The notes beneath the pieces were generated by a model. That model saw only the letters and a program-made list of their open reading frames with translations. It was not told the origin of the DNA and did not search any database. From an uncultured bacterium (GTDB taxonomy: Bacteria > Verrucomicrobiota > Verrucomicrobiia > Verrucomicrobiales > V1-33): DNA of 46,237 nt. The stretch lies in assembly GCA_903936775.1 (NCBI GenBank), contig CAIZWU010000046.1, positions 1 to 46,237 on the forward strand, given 5' to 3'. Both the position numbers and the translations under genes were made by a program. Positions 25,401 through 32,139 of this stretch are shown here, piece after piece; within the stretch, counting starts at the first letter, position 1, and the number at the start of each line of letters is the position of its first letter.

Positions 25401-26286
25401 CAAAGGGATAAAACCACCAATCCGCAGACATCGCGGACTCACTCCTCGTGTTGGCCGCGCGGTCATAGGTCACCAGACGGTTTGGTGAGGTGAGGAAGCT
25501 GTAGAATATCCGTCCATTTCCCGATAGAGCCCCGTAATATTCGTAAGGCACCCCCATGGCAGGAAAGCCTCCGGTGCGGGAACCCACCACGACCAGTTCC
25601 TGTCCCTGGGGGTCAAAACGGGCCGCCCCCATCACCGTCCCATCGCCCGAAAGATCCCGAACATAGATCAGGGATGGCCGCCCGATGCTTCCGGAATTGC
25701 GTCCAAAGAATTTTGTGCCTCCTTGGGCGTTCCATTCCAGAGAGGGTGCCTCATCTGAAGCGTTGCCAATCGCGGTCTGGTGGTCCTCCGACATGGCGAT
25801 CAGCCGGCCGGGTTGACTGCTGACCGAAGTGATCACCCGCGTCTCCCGCTCCCGGAATGCCGGGGTGCCTGCTCCCGAGGCCGCGTTGATGGCACCCAGC
25901 GCGTATTTCCCGTCAGGCGAAAGCCGGTAGGCGCGGAAGTTCTCGCCCCGCACTGGAAAAAGCCTCACCGGGGGGCTGGTCCCGAAAATGGCGGAAACCG
26001 CCATGGTTCCTGTCACCGTGATCCGCAGGCTGGTTTTACCAGTCCACCGTTCATGGGCCGGCACACTGCCACCCCATGCCCGCAGCCAGGTGCCCGGTCC
26101 AGGCGTAGCAGTGATCGTCACCTCCGTGCCGTCCGGCACCGCTCCTTCTCCAGGACTGGAGGAAAGACTGCCTCCCCCAGTGGCTGTTAGGGAAAGCGAT
26201 CCGGCATCCGCGGCCGTAGCCGTCAATACCGCCGTCAGGAAAAATCCCGCGAAGCGGAGGAAAAGAAGGCGTGCGGCGGATGGCAT
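22435..26286 (-). CDS. Large secreted multidomain protein with cohesin-like and dockerin-like modules
   Basis: This 1283-residue protein has a signal peptide (1-27). An InlB-B-type repeat (29-101) comes first, then a propeller-like region with repeated DGxxxxG turns (110-430). Two related beta modules (435-515 and 603-683) flank a second InlB-B-like repeat (518-600). A cohesin-like domain (about 780-905) is followed by a dockerin-type pair of calcium loops (DINNNGRWD at 919-927 and DLNASGGMD at 953-961), a Pro-rich linker, a second cohesin-like domain (about 1005-1145), and a C-terminal module with DPDGDG. Cohesin-dockerin pairs hold extracellular enzyme complexes together. No catalytic domain is evident, so an adhesin or scaffold on the surface is the best guess. 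Confidence 0.75.
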   Translation of the reverse strand: MPSAARLLFLRFAGFFLTAVLTATAADAGSLSLTATGGGSLSSSPGEGAVPDGTEVTITATPGPGTWLRAWGGSVPAHERWTGKTSLRITVTGTMAVSAIFGTSPPVRLFPVRGENFRAYRLSPDGKYALGAINAASGAGTPAFRERETRVITSVSSQPGRLIAMSEDHQTAIGNASDEAPSLEWNAQGGTKFFGRNSGSIGRPSLIYVRDLSGDGTVMGAARFDPQGQELVVVGSRTGGFPAMGVPYEYYGALSGNGRIFYSFLTSPNRLVTYDRAANTRSESAMSADWWFYPFASSLNFPAGTSRDGSVLVATFEKTPSPTTQIAALHKQGIWTPLPGTLPTNVFCISENARVATGSTSYQPTVWKLDGPAPLNVPLASWLTEEGAWLPPLIFNMVQDVNAEGDTVLVSEVATSDYDGSDTSWIAVRPVILQQTIAFTPPAATEENGDPVALEAMATSGQPVTFRLVSGPGRVEGSTYFPAAAGTAVLDANQIGGAGNYLAAPPATRSVTVSDAPGLAQISFRIQGNGSINGAAGDGFFPVNQPINLLAAPTPGGGHSFHSWQLEFHPVGQAVQMTSEMLPALLLNPANGQYVVTAKFATSQSITFDLPTGAREDTERIPVAAFSTSGLPVTITQISGPGSLSDGYYYPEAPGEVVFSARQPGNSNVAPAVEIQRSLTVIADTAPPSVILDHLAATTILDRPGVISGTVSDEASTILLELRNAAGEKIASRSLVSGQAFRFDNLPLVQGENRFTLRATGGRLVTNEMIVITWSPKHIFRLTGPLTGEEARVASLGVEAVSLGGLGGMTFEIEWPAQRFQTPVFLPSAALALYLVESNSSVPDKLRFTLATSGPPLPEGTTRLGTIRFRSRSFGTVPLETLFSLKVSQVSDDEGNPITAGLHAEGRSLTLQPRRHAGDINNNGRWDVGDAMLLQRLLAGIDAASPWDQTLNDLNASGGMDTGDVIKLLRAAALLDPNIPADPAPAPQPGPAPREVQNADGDAERLSMVVLNPEVLPGGILKIQIRTAHLTEPLPGCSFAVDFPADCLQPEGAVPVVPADNVPAGINQRTGTMEGAERGLNRLTFAMSGPRSFGESGGPLTLATLSFRVLPRAAGMVQIPLSLTAASLSSADGYEVRDPLRTDAVYKPQGLDYQLWSDRLFSPGQHGDPGIAGFTADPDGDGIANGLEFWLGGFPLDGNSPVAPEVTFGADGLPRFHYHRRPGIIGSAPTAEWTADPAKDWQSTGLVEESAVPWTDGTEKVTLRPTGGLEEFPRRWFRLRAAP

Positions 26287-26533
26287 GGAGTCCTGATAAC
26301 AGTTTCCATTTTTTTGGCAATAAATATTTCAACGCCCGCCCCCTTTGGTGAACACGCCAGCATTTTGAAAGGGGTAATCTTCCCTGCCCCTTGCTCCGCC
26401 GCCAAAGCCACCACCCTCCACCCCGCCCAAGTGTCTTCCGCCGAAACCCTCTCCCCCTGCTTCGGCAAAAATTCCCCCAAATGCACCGATATCCTCCGCG
26501 CCCTCGGGCGGTGATAGTCAAAAATCACTGAAA

Positions 26534-26783
26534 CTCGGAACGAACTTTTTGCGGATAGGATATAGACGTCTTGAAGCAGGTTACTAGCGACATCCGTGGT
26601 CAATGAAAGTTGACTCTCACTGTGTGGATTTACTTCATGAGCAGCGCTGTTTCCCAAAGTCCTGATTTTATGTAGAATATCCGCCCGAGCTTGCGTCAAA
26701 ACGCCCTTATTGATTAAATCATTAATCTTGGCATATAAGTCATTCCCCCCAACTTTGCTCTCTTTGCAAATTGATTCGAGCAC
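26534..26783 (-). pseudogene. DUF4145 remnant
   Basis: About 80 residues, beginning SSAGGVLESICKES and continuing to LRQ-like DVYIL, match the C-terminal half of DUF4145 (LExIC, then KINDLINKG, then IRTLGNSAAHE). DUF4145 proteins are usually associated with restriction or defence genes and normally start about 100 residues earlier. The N-terminal part is cut at about 26783, exactly where the truncated transposase on the other strand begins. After the domain the frame runs on without an evident natural end. Base composition is clearly more AT-rich than the surroundings, which suggests horizontal origin. Confidence 0.6.
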
Positions 26784-27643
26784 CCCACCGGCCGACGAAC
26801 TTTGATCTGCCCTTGGAAGTGGTGGTGGCGCGGATGGAACGGGCGCTCGGGGCGGAGACCATATCCTTGCTGCGCAAGCAGTTGGACTTCTGGCAGCGGG
26901 CGGGCCTGGACTCCCTGATTGAGGAGTGGCGGCACAAACAGCTCGCCCGGATGTTTTCCCTCAGTGAATTTGTTAAGCTCATGAAGTTCCGATTCACCCG
27001 CTGGTACAACCGCAAAACGGGGCGCAAAGGCGGACTCTGGGAGAGCCGGTTCAGTTCCACGATCGTGGAGGAAGAGGAACGGGCGCTGCGGACCATGGCC
27101 GCCTACATCGATTTGAATCCGGTCCGGGCGGGCATGGTTGCCGATCCTGCCGATTACCGCTGGAGCGGCTATGCGGAAGCGATGGCGGGCAAGGCCCGCG
27201 CTCGGCGCGGCTTGGTGCGGATCATCGGGCAGATGGCCTGGCCACGGGAAACCGCGGCGGGAGCAGAACCTTGGGGCGGGGCCGTTTTTCCGGTCGTGGT
27301 GGAGCGCCGGGCGCTGGTCTTTTACCGGGCCATTCTGGGCGGACAGGGGACCGCCTGATCCCGGGAGGATGGCACGGTGATGCGACGCGGGGTGTCCGAA
27401 AAAACAAGGGAACGCCTGACGACTCCCAATGAGCGGCGGCTGGCGGCTGAAGTCCTGACCTGCCGGGTGCAGCACTTCACCAAAGGCGTGATCCTCGGCA
27501 GCCGGTCCTTTATTGATGAATGGTTTGCCCAGCACCGGTCGATCGTGACCGGGCGCAGCCGGACCGAACGGCAGCGCGGTTCCAAACCACTCGGCAGACC
27601 CGCCTTGCGCGGGCTGTATGCGTTCCGGGATCCGAAGGGATGA
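26771..27643 (+). pseudogene. Truncated Y1/REP-type transposase with an in-frame stop
   Basis: The frame encodes the C-terminal two thirds of a large Y1 (HUH) transposase of the type common in Verrucomicrobiota and Planctomycetota. Characteristic segments are SLSEFVKLMKFRFTRWYN, GGLWESRFSSTIVEE, MAAYIDLNPVRAGMV and FTKGVILGSRSFIDEWF. The N-terminal part with the HUH motif and the catalytic Tyr region is missing, cut at about 26771. A TGA at 27356-27358 interrupts the frame, which continues in the same phase to a natural stop at 27641-27643. It cannot make an active transposase. Confidence 0.75.
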
Positions 27644-27803
27644 AGCTGGGGGTGATTGTTGCTAGTGAAATCCATCTTCCCGGCTTCCTGAGCTGAAGAT
27701 TCCGGAAGCCCTGAATTTGTTGGCGAAGTTTTGGGCCTCTGCGCCAGATCCGCGAAGCAGCCGGGAGCGCCTGGTCCGTCCCCGGCGCGTCCACGTTTTA
27801 TTT
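27402..27803 (+). repeat. Direct repeat, copy A (transposase 3' end plus noncoding tail)
   Basis: This copy aligns with 29011-29415 at an offset of about 1610 bases, with single-base differences and short indels. It covers the last part of the transposase frame and a noncoding tail with conserved blocks such as TTGTTGGCGAAGTTT and CCTCTGCGCCAGATCCGCGA, ending in CGTTTTATTT. Confidence 0.8.
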
Positions 27804-27824
27804 CGAGAATTCAATTTCCCAGCT

Positions 27825-27899
27825 AAATTACGAAGGAAATCAGTCGCCACGGGTGATGCGTCCCGCTGCGGGCGGGTGTTCGGGAGTTCCTCGTAATTT
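27825..27899 (+). repeat. Long inverted repeat upstream of the cytochrome gene
   Basis: AAATTACGAAGGAA (27825-27838) pairs with TTCCTCGTAATTT (27887-27899) apart from one unpaired base. The loop contains a GC-rich inner hairpin (CCCGC/GCGGG, near 27862). It lies between repeat copy A and the cytochrome gene and could be a REP-like element, a transposition recognition hairpin or a regulatory stem-loop. Confidence 0.55.
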
Positions 27900-27966
27900 T
27901 ACGATTACTTCAGGCTGGAAAAAACCCGCTTTATTTTCCCACTCCGGCAATTATGGTTTTTCTCAT

Positions 27967-28965
27967 ATGAGTCGTTCAGTATATTTGTTTTGCGCTTTGT
28001 TGGTAATCTCCGTGATTCACCAGTTGCCTGCGCAGGTCACCTTGCGGCCCTCGAAACCTGAATCGACGGCGCCGGCACCGGCGCCTGCGTCTCGCGCGGT
28101 CACCACCGCGTCTCGTGGGGTCACCCCCCCGGTCGTAGCCAAGCCGGCTGATCAGAGTACCTTGAAGTTTGACGCCGAATCGAAGGAGTATCATGCCAAG
28201 CCAGGCGAGGCCTCGGCCACCTTCAGTTTCAACATCACTAATGTCTCCAAGGCCGAGGTGAAGATTACCGCGTTGCGGATGTCGTGCGGTTGCACGGTCG
28301 CGCACTTGCCGCCTTTGCCGGATCAACCTTTTGTCCTGTCGCCCGGCTCGAACGTCTCGGTCGGCGTGACCATGGATTTGCGCGGCAAAATGGGAGCAGT
28401 GACCAAAACGCTCCGAGTAGAGTCGTCCGCGGGTTTCAAGCCCCTGCTGGTGCGTGCCAATATTCCTCCGGGGGCCAACCCCGCGGCGGCCACTCCGCAC
28501 GGCGCTCCGGCCACTCTGCACGTCGCTCCTGCGGTTCCGAACGTGATGGGCGACCGGGCGAAGAACATCCAGAGCGCGCTGGCGGACCGCCAGGCGGTGT
28601 TCAAGGGCGATTGCGCGAAGTGCCATGTGGACCAAGGCGTGGGCAAGTTGGGGAAGGAGCTGTATATGGCTGACTGCGCTATTTGCCATGACGCCGAACA
28701 TCGCGCCGCGATGGTGACGGATTTGAGAGTGCCGCGCGAGCCGCGCGATCTCGCCTATTGGCAAAAGTGGATCACGGAAGGCAAGACGGGCACGATGATG
28801 CCGGCATTTGCCGCGGCGCAGGGCGGGCCGCTCACGCAGGAGCAGGTGGATTCGCTGACGGTCTATCTCTACGCGAATTTCCCCAAGAACGTCGATCCGA
28901 AGAAAACCGCGACGAAAATCGTCTCGCAACCAGTCAGCCCTTCCCCCGTCTTGCAGAAGAAGTAA
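27967..28965 (+). CDS. DUF1573 / two-haem cytochrome c protein
   Basis: This 332-residue exported protein has a signal peptide (1-22), a Pro/Ala/Thr-rich linker, a DUF1573 domain (about 62-163, with the SCGCT motif at 106-110), a second linker, and a C-terminal cytochrome c region with two CxxCH haem sites, CAKCH (216-220) and CAICH (237-241). Met278 or Met279 in TMMPAF could be an axial ligand. The two haem sites are only 16 residues apart, so they are packed within one domain. The ATG at 27967 was chosen because it opens directly into the signal peptide; the longer frame from 27853 has no such feature. The gene lies between two transposase remnants and may be cargo. Confidence 0.8.
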   Translation: MSRSVYLFCALLVISVIHQLPAQVTLRPSKPESTAPAPAPASRAVTTASRGVTPPVVAKPADQSTLKFDAESKEYHAKPGEASATFSFNITNVSKAEVKITALRMSCGCTVAHLPPLPDQPFVLSPGSNVSVGVTMDLRGKMGAVTKTLRVESSAGFKPLLVRANIPPGANPAAATPHGAPATLHVAPAVPNVMGDRAKNIQSALADRQAVFKGDCAKCHVDQGVGKLGKELYMADCAICHDAEHRAAMVTDLRVPREPRDLAYWQKWITEGKTGTMMPAFAAAQGGPLTQEQVDSLTVYLYANFPKNVDPKKTATKIVSQPVSPSPVLQKK

Positions 28966-29010
28966 GCCGCCTTCATCGCTTTAGCGACGCAGCCAACAAC
29001 ATCAGTAAGG
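28966..29010 (+). other. Short spacer between the cytochrome gene and repeat copy B
   Basis: No gene or strong terminator is visible. Only a weak CGCTTTAGCG palindrome is present. A GCGACGC match at 28984 may mean that homology to copy A starts slightly earlier than 29011. Confidence 0.3.
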
Positions 29011-29253
29011 AAAAGCCCGGGCGCACCTGACCACCCCAACGAACACCGGCCGGCCAACGGGGTTTTGGCACGCCGGGTGCCGCATTTCACCAAAGGCGTG
29101 ATCCTGGGCAGCTGGTCCTTTATTGAAGAATGGTTTGCCCAACACCGCACCATCGTGACCGGGCGCAGCTGGACAGAACGAAAACGTGGCTCAAAACCAC
29201 CCGGCCGACCGGCTTTGCGCGGGCTGGATGCGTTCCGGGATCTGAAGGGATGA
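29011..29253 (+). pseudogene. C-terminal fragment of the same transposase family
   Basis: From about 29065 the frame reads ARRVPHFTKGVILGSWSFI and continues to the same ending (GRPALRGLDAFRDLKG) as the first remnant. An indel near 29024 relative to copy A breaks the upstream phase, and nothing of the catalytic part remains. Confidence 0.7.
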
Positions 29254-29415
29254 AGCCGGGGCGATTTCTGTTGGAAACAGAATCTGTCTTCCCGGCATCC
29301 TGAGTTGAAGGTTCCGGAAGCCCATAAATTTGTTGGCGAAGTTTCGGGCCTCTGCGCCAGATCCGCGAAGCAGCCGGGTGTGCCGTGCCTTTCCCGGCGC
29401 GTCCGCGTTTTATTT
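29011..29415 (+). repeat. Direct repeat, copy B
   Basis: Second copy of the transposase end and its noncoding tail, parallel to 27402-27803. The terminal CGTTTTATTT overlaps the reverse-complement stop codon of the ThuA gene (29410-29412). Tail sequences differ from copy A by scattered substitutions, so the duplication is not recent. Confidence 0.78.
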
Positions 29416-30396
29416 AGGGAGCGGCTTCGGCTCGCCTTGGGGGGCTGGTTTGGCGGCTGGTTTCGGTTCGCCGGGGTAGGGCGGATTGATCCAGGCGCCG
29501 GGGGAGACTTCCTTGATATTGGGCGGGGTGTCGGCGTGGACGAGTCCCATGGCCCAGGCGAGACCGCCGGTCAGCACGTCCTGAAAGAGGGGATTGGTCC
29601 AGACATCCTCGCGATGGCCCATGCTGGTGTAGAAGACCCGGCCTTTGCCCTCATTCCGGGTCCAGGTGGAGGGATAGGGCGGGCGTTGATACTCGATGCC
29701 TTGCATGGCGGGCGCGTCCTGGAGCAGGAGGACGTGCACATCCTCCCGGAAGTCCTTCAGGGAATACCATTCCTCATGCAGGTCAAAGCTGGCCCCCAGT
29801 TTTTCCATGCCAGGGAATTTAGAGTCGATCACCGTATTTTTTGCCATCTGCTGGGCCCCATGTTTGATGAATTCCGCCCCCAGCAGGCGGACGTAGCTGT
29901 CCGCTTCGGCACCGTGGTTCAAGTAGCGGTCCGGTCCCTTTTTGGATTCATTGGCGGTGTGGAAGGTATCGGTGGCGGAGTGGGTACCCGCGAAGGCCCC
30001 CCCGTTCTTCACATAATCCAGCAGCGCCTGTTTGCCGGCGGCGGACATCGGCGGTTGTTTGTCAGTGCCTTCGCTGGTGAGGTCGCCGGTGGTGTAAAAG
30101 AGCACCGCATCAAATCCCTTGAGATACTCCGGGCTGAAGAGTGAGCCATCCTTCGAAAAGGTAAACTCCCAGCCGTTTTTGGTCCCCAGTTCCAGCAATT
30201 GTTTTTCTGCCCATGAGGGTTGGCCCTTTTTCCACGAAATCACCGAGTGCTCGAATCCGCTGGATTTGGAAAAGAAGAGGATTTTCTTTTTCGCCGCCGT
30301 CACCTTGGCATCGGCCGCCGGGGTGGGGGAGAGGGGGAGGAGGAAAACAGCGGACGCCCCAAGGGCGAGAATCGGGCAGAGCAGGCGAAGTGTCAT
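29410..30396 (-). CDS. ThuA-domain exported protein
   Basis: This 328-residue protein has a signal peptide (about 1-28) and a ThuA domain: KKILFFSKSSGFEHS at the start, then VLFYTTGDL, YVKNGGAFAGTHSATDT and the later GRVFYTSMGHR. ThuA-fold proteins resemble class I glutamine amidotransferases without the catalytic Cys, and in PVC bacteria they often accompany sugar-degradation genes. The Pro/Lys tail (PKPLPK) ends at a stop that overlaps the edge of the transposon-derived repeat, so the natural end may have been modified by the insertion. It is divergent from the sulfatase cluster. Confidence 0.88.
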   Translation of the reverse strand: MTLRLLCPILALGASAVFLLPLSPTPAADAKVTAAKKKILFFSKSSGFEHSVISWKKGQPSWAEKQLLELGTKNGWEFTFSKDGSLFSPEYLKGFDAVLFYTTGDLTSEGTDKQPPMSAAGKQALLDYVKNGGAFAGTHSATDTFHTANESKKGPDRYLNHGAEADSYVRLLGAEFIKHGAQQMAKNTVIDSKFPGMEKLGASFDLHEEWYSLKDFREDVHVLLLQDAPAMQGIEYQRPPYPSTWTRNEGKGRVFYTSMGHREDVWTNPLFQDVLTGGLAWAMGLVHADTPPNIKEVSPGAWINPPYPGEPKPAAKPAPQGEPKPLPK

Positions 30397-30665
30397 GGGC
30401 CGCTTTCAGATAATGGAGACCTTCCCACAAGGATAACTTTCTACGGACCTCCGGATGTCCCGGTCCTGCTGCCTCCGGGCTGGAATATCAGAGTGGACCG
30501 GTTTCCGTGGGTGGTGGACTTTATGAAGGGCCTGATGCCGGTTTTTGGAGGGCCGTGTGGTCCGGCGTCACCAACCGCACGGAAAAACTCCCCTCTGCTC
30601 TGCGTATCGTGTCCAGCGATGCATGGGAGGACTGGACCTCAGGCTCCCTCCCTTAAAATCCTCCG

Positions 30666-32120
30666 ATGAAACTCTCCGCCCTGCTGCTCACTCTCCTTTG
30701 CGTTGCTCTGCCAGGAACCTTGGTGGCCGCGGCCGGGTCAAGGCCCAACTTCATCTTCATCAATATTGACGATCTGGGGTATGCCGATATCGGGCCGTTT
30801 GGGTCCACCTTGAACCGCACCCCCCACCTCGACCGGATGGCCCGGGAAGGCCGCAAGTTGACCTCGTTTTATGCGTCACCGGTGTGTTCCCCCTCCCGGG
30901 CGTCCCTGATGACTGGATGTTATCCCAAACGCGCGCTGCCGATTCCCCATGTCCTTTTCCCGGGGGATGCGGTGGGTCTGGCTTCCGCCGAAGTCACGGT
31001 GGCGGAGGTGCTGAAGACCGCCGGTTATGCTACTGGGATCGTGGGCAAATGGCACCTCGGCGATCAACCGGAATTCCTGCCCAACCAGCAGGGATTCGAC
31101 CTGCATTTTGGGCTGCCCTACTCCAATGACATGGGCCCGGCGGAGGATGGGGTGAAAAGCGACCTCGGCAAACCCCTGCCAGCTGCGAAAGGTAAAGGCC
31201 AGCCTCCGCTGCCCTTGTTGCGCAACGGCAAGGTGGTGAAGCGGGTGCTGCCGGAAGACCAGCAATCCCTCGTCGAAATCTACACGGAGGAAGCCATCAA
31301 ATTCATCAAGGGGCACAAGGACGGGCCGTTTTTTCTCTATCTTCCCCACAACGCCGTTCATTTCCCGATTTACCCTGGCAAAGCATGGGCCGGCCAATCG
31401 CCCCATGGGCTGTATTCGGATTGGGTGGAGGAAGTGGACGGGAGCGTCGGGCGCCTGCTCGACGCGGTCCGGGACCACGGGCTCGCGGAAAAAACCCTCG
31501 TGATTTTCACGAGTGATAATGGCGGCACCCCGCGCGGCGTGAATGCCCCGCTGCGCGGGAATAAAGGGTCCACCTGGGAAGGGGGGATGCGGGTGCCCAC
31601 CATCGCCTGGTGGCCGGGCCAAATCCCCGCCGGCACCACCAGCGATGTCATCTGCGGCATGTTTGATATCCTCCCTACCTTCGCTGCCCTTGCCGGGGGC
31701 AAGGTTCCGGACGACCGCAGGATCGATGGGGTCAATATCGCGGCGCATCTGACCGGAGACGCCGGATCGAAACCTGCCCATGAGGTCTTTTATTATTACC
31801 GTGGGTTCGAACTGGAAGCGGTCCGCGACCTGGAATGGAAACTGGTGCTGCCCGCTGCCCGTCCGGGTGCCGGGCTGAAACCAGGCAAGGCCGCCCCAGC
31901 CGCGGCGAAACCAAGCACCAGCCCGCTGCTCTTTCATCTCAAAACCGACCCTGGGGAAGCCACCGATGTCGCGGCGGGGAATCCTGAAATTGTCGCCCGG
32001 CTGGAACAGCGGATCGCGGACATGAAAGTCGATCTCGGCACCAGTGGTCCGGCCCCCGGGTCCCGTGCCCTCGGCAAGGTGGAAAACCCCCAGCCGTTGA
32101 TCGGTCCGGACGCCCCCTGA
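30666..32120 (+). CDS. Exported sulfatase (alkaline phosphatase superfamily)
   Basis: This 484-residue enzyme has a signal peptide (1-23), the metal-binding IDDLGYAD (34-41) and the CSPSRASLMTG motif (Cys74), where Cys is converted to formylglycine by a maturase. GKWHLG (about 123-128) and FTSDNGG are further conserved segments. It hydrolyses sulfate esters, probably on polysaccharides. The gene starts a cluster with the PSCyt/DUF1553 gene (19 bases later from its chosen start) and the DUF1501 gene, the classic PVC arrangement. Maturation by an anaerobic or FGE-type enzyme must be encoded elsewhere. Confidence 0.93.
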   Translation: MKLSALLLTLLCVALPGTLVAAAGSRPNFIFINIDDLGYADIGPFGSTLNRTPHLDRMAREGRKLTSFYASPVCSPSRASLMTGCYPKRALPIPHVLFPGDAVGLASAEVTVAEVLKTAGYATGIVGKWHLGDQPEFLPNQQGFDLHFGLPYSNDMGPAEDGVKSDLGKPLPAAKGKGQPPLPLLRNGKVVKRVLPEDQQSLVEIYTEEAIKFIKGHKDGPFFLYLPHNAVHFPIYPGKAWAGQSPHGLYSDWVEEVDGSVGRLLDAVRDHGLAEKTLVIFTSDNGGTPRGVNAPLRGNKGSTWEGGMRVPTIAWWPGQIPAGTTSDVICGMFDILPTFAALAGGKVPDDRRIDGVNIAAHLTGDAGSKPAHEVFYYYRGFELEAVRDLEWKLVLPAARPGAGLKPGKAAPAAAKPSTSPLLFHLKTDPGEATDVAAGNPEIVARLEQRIADMKVDLGTSGPAPGSRALGKVENPQPLIGPDAP

Positions 32121-32139
32121 TCCCCTCGTGGCCAAACCA

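Larger units (their letters stand above)
26771..29415 (+). mobile_element. Degenerate composite-like element: transposase remnants around a cytochrome gene
   Basis: A truncated transposase (26771-27643) and a second fragment of the same family (29011-29253), each followed by the same roughly 150-base tail, flank the DUF1573/cytochrome gene in direct orientation. The right end, with the shared sequence CGTTTTATTT, runs into the stop codon of the convergent ThuA gene. Exact ends and target duplications could not be defined. Confidence 0.5.

Noticed and set aside
26314..26514. Small plus-strand frame before the DUF4145 remnant
   Set aside because: 66 codons with no start context or known motif. 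It may be part of decayed DNA and cannot be supported as a gene.
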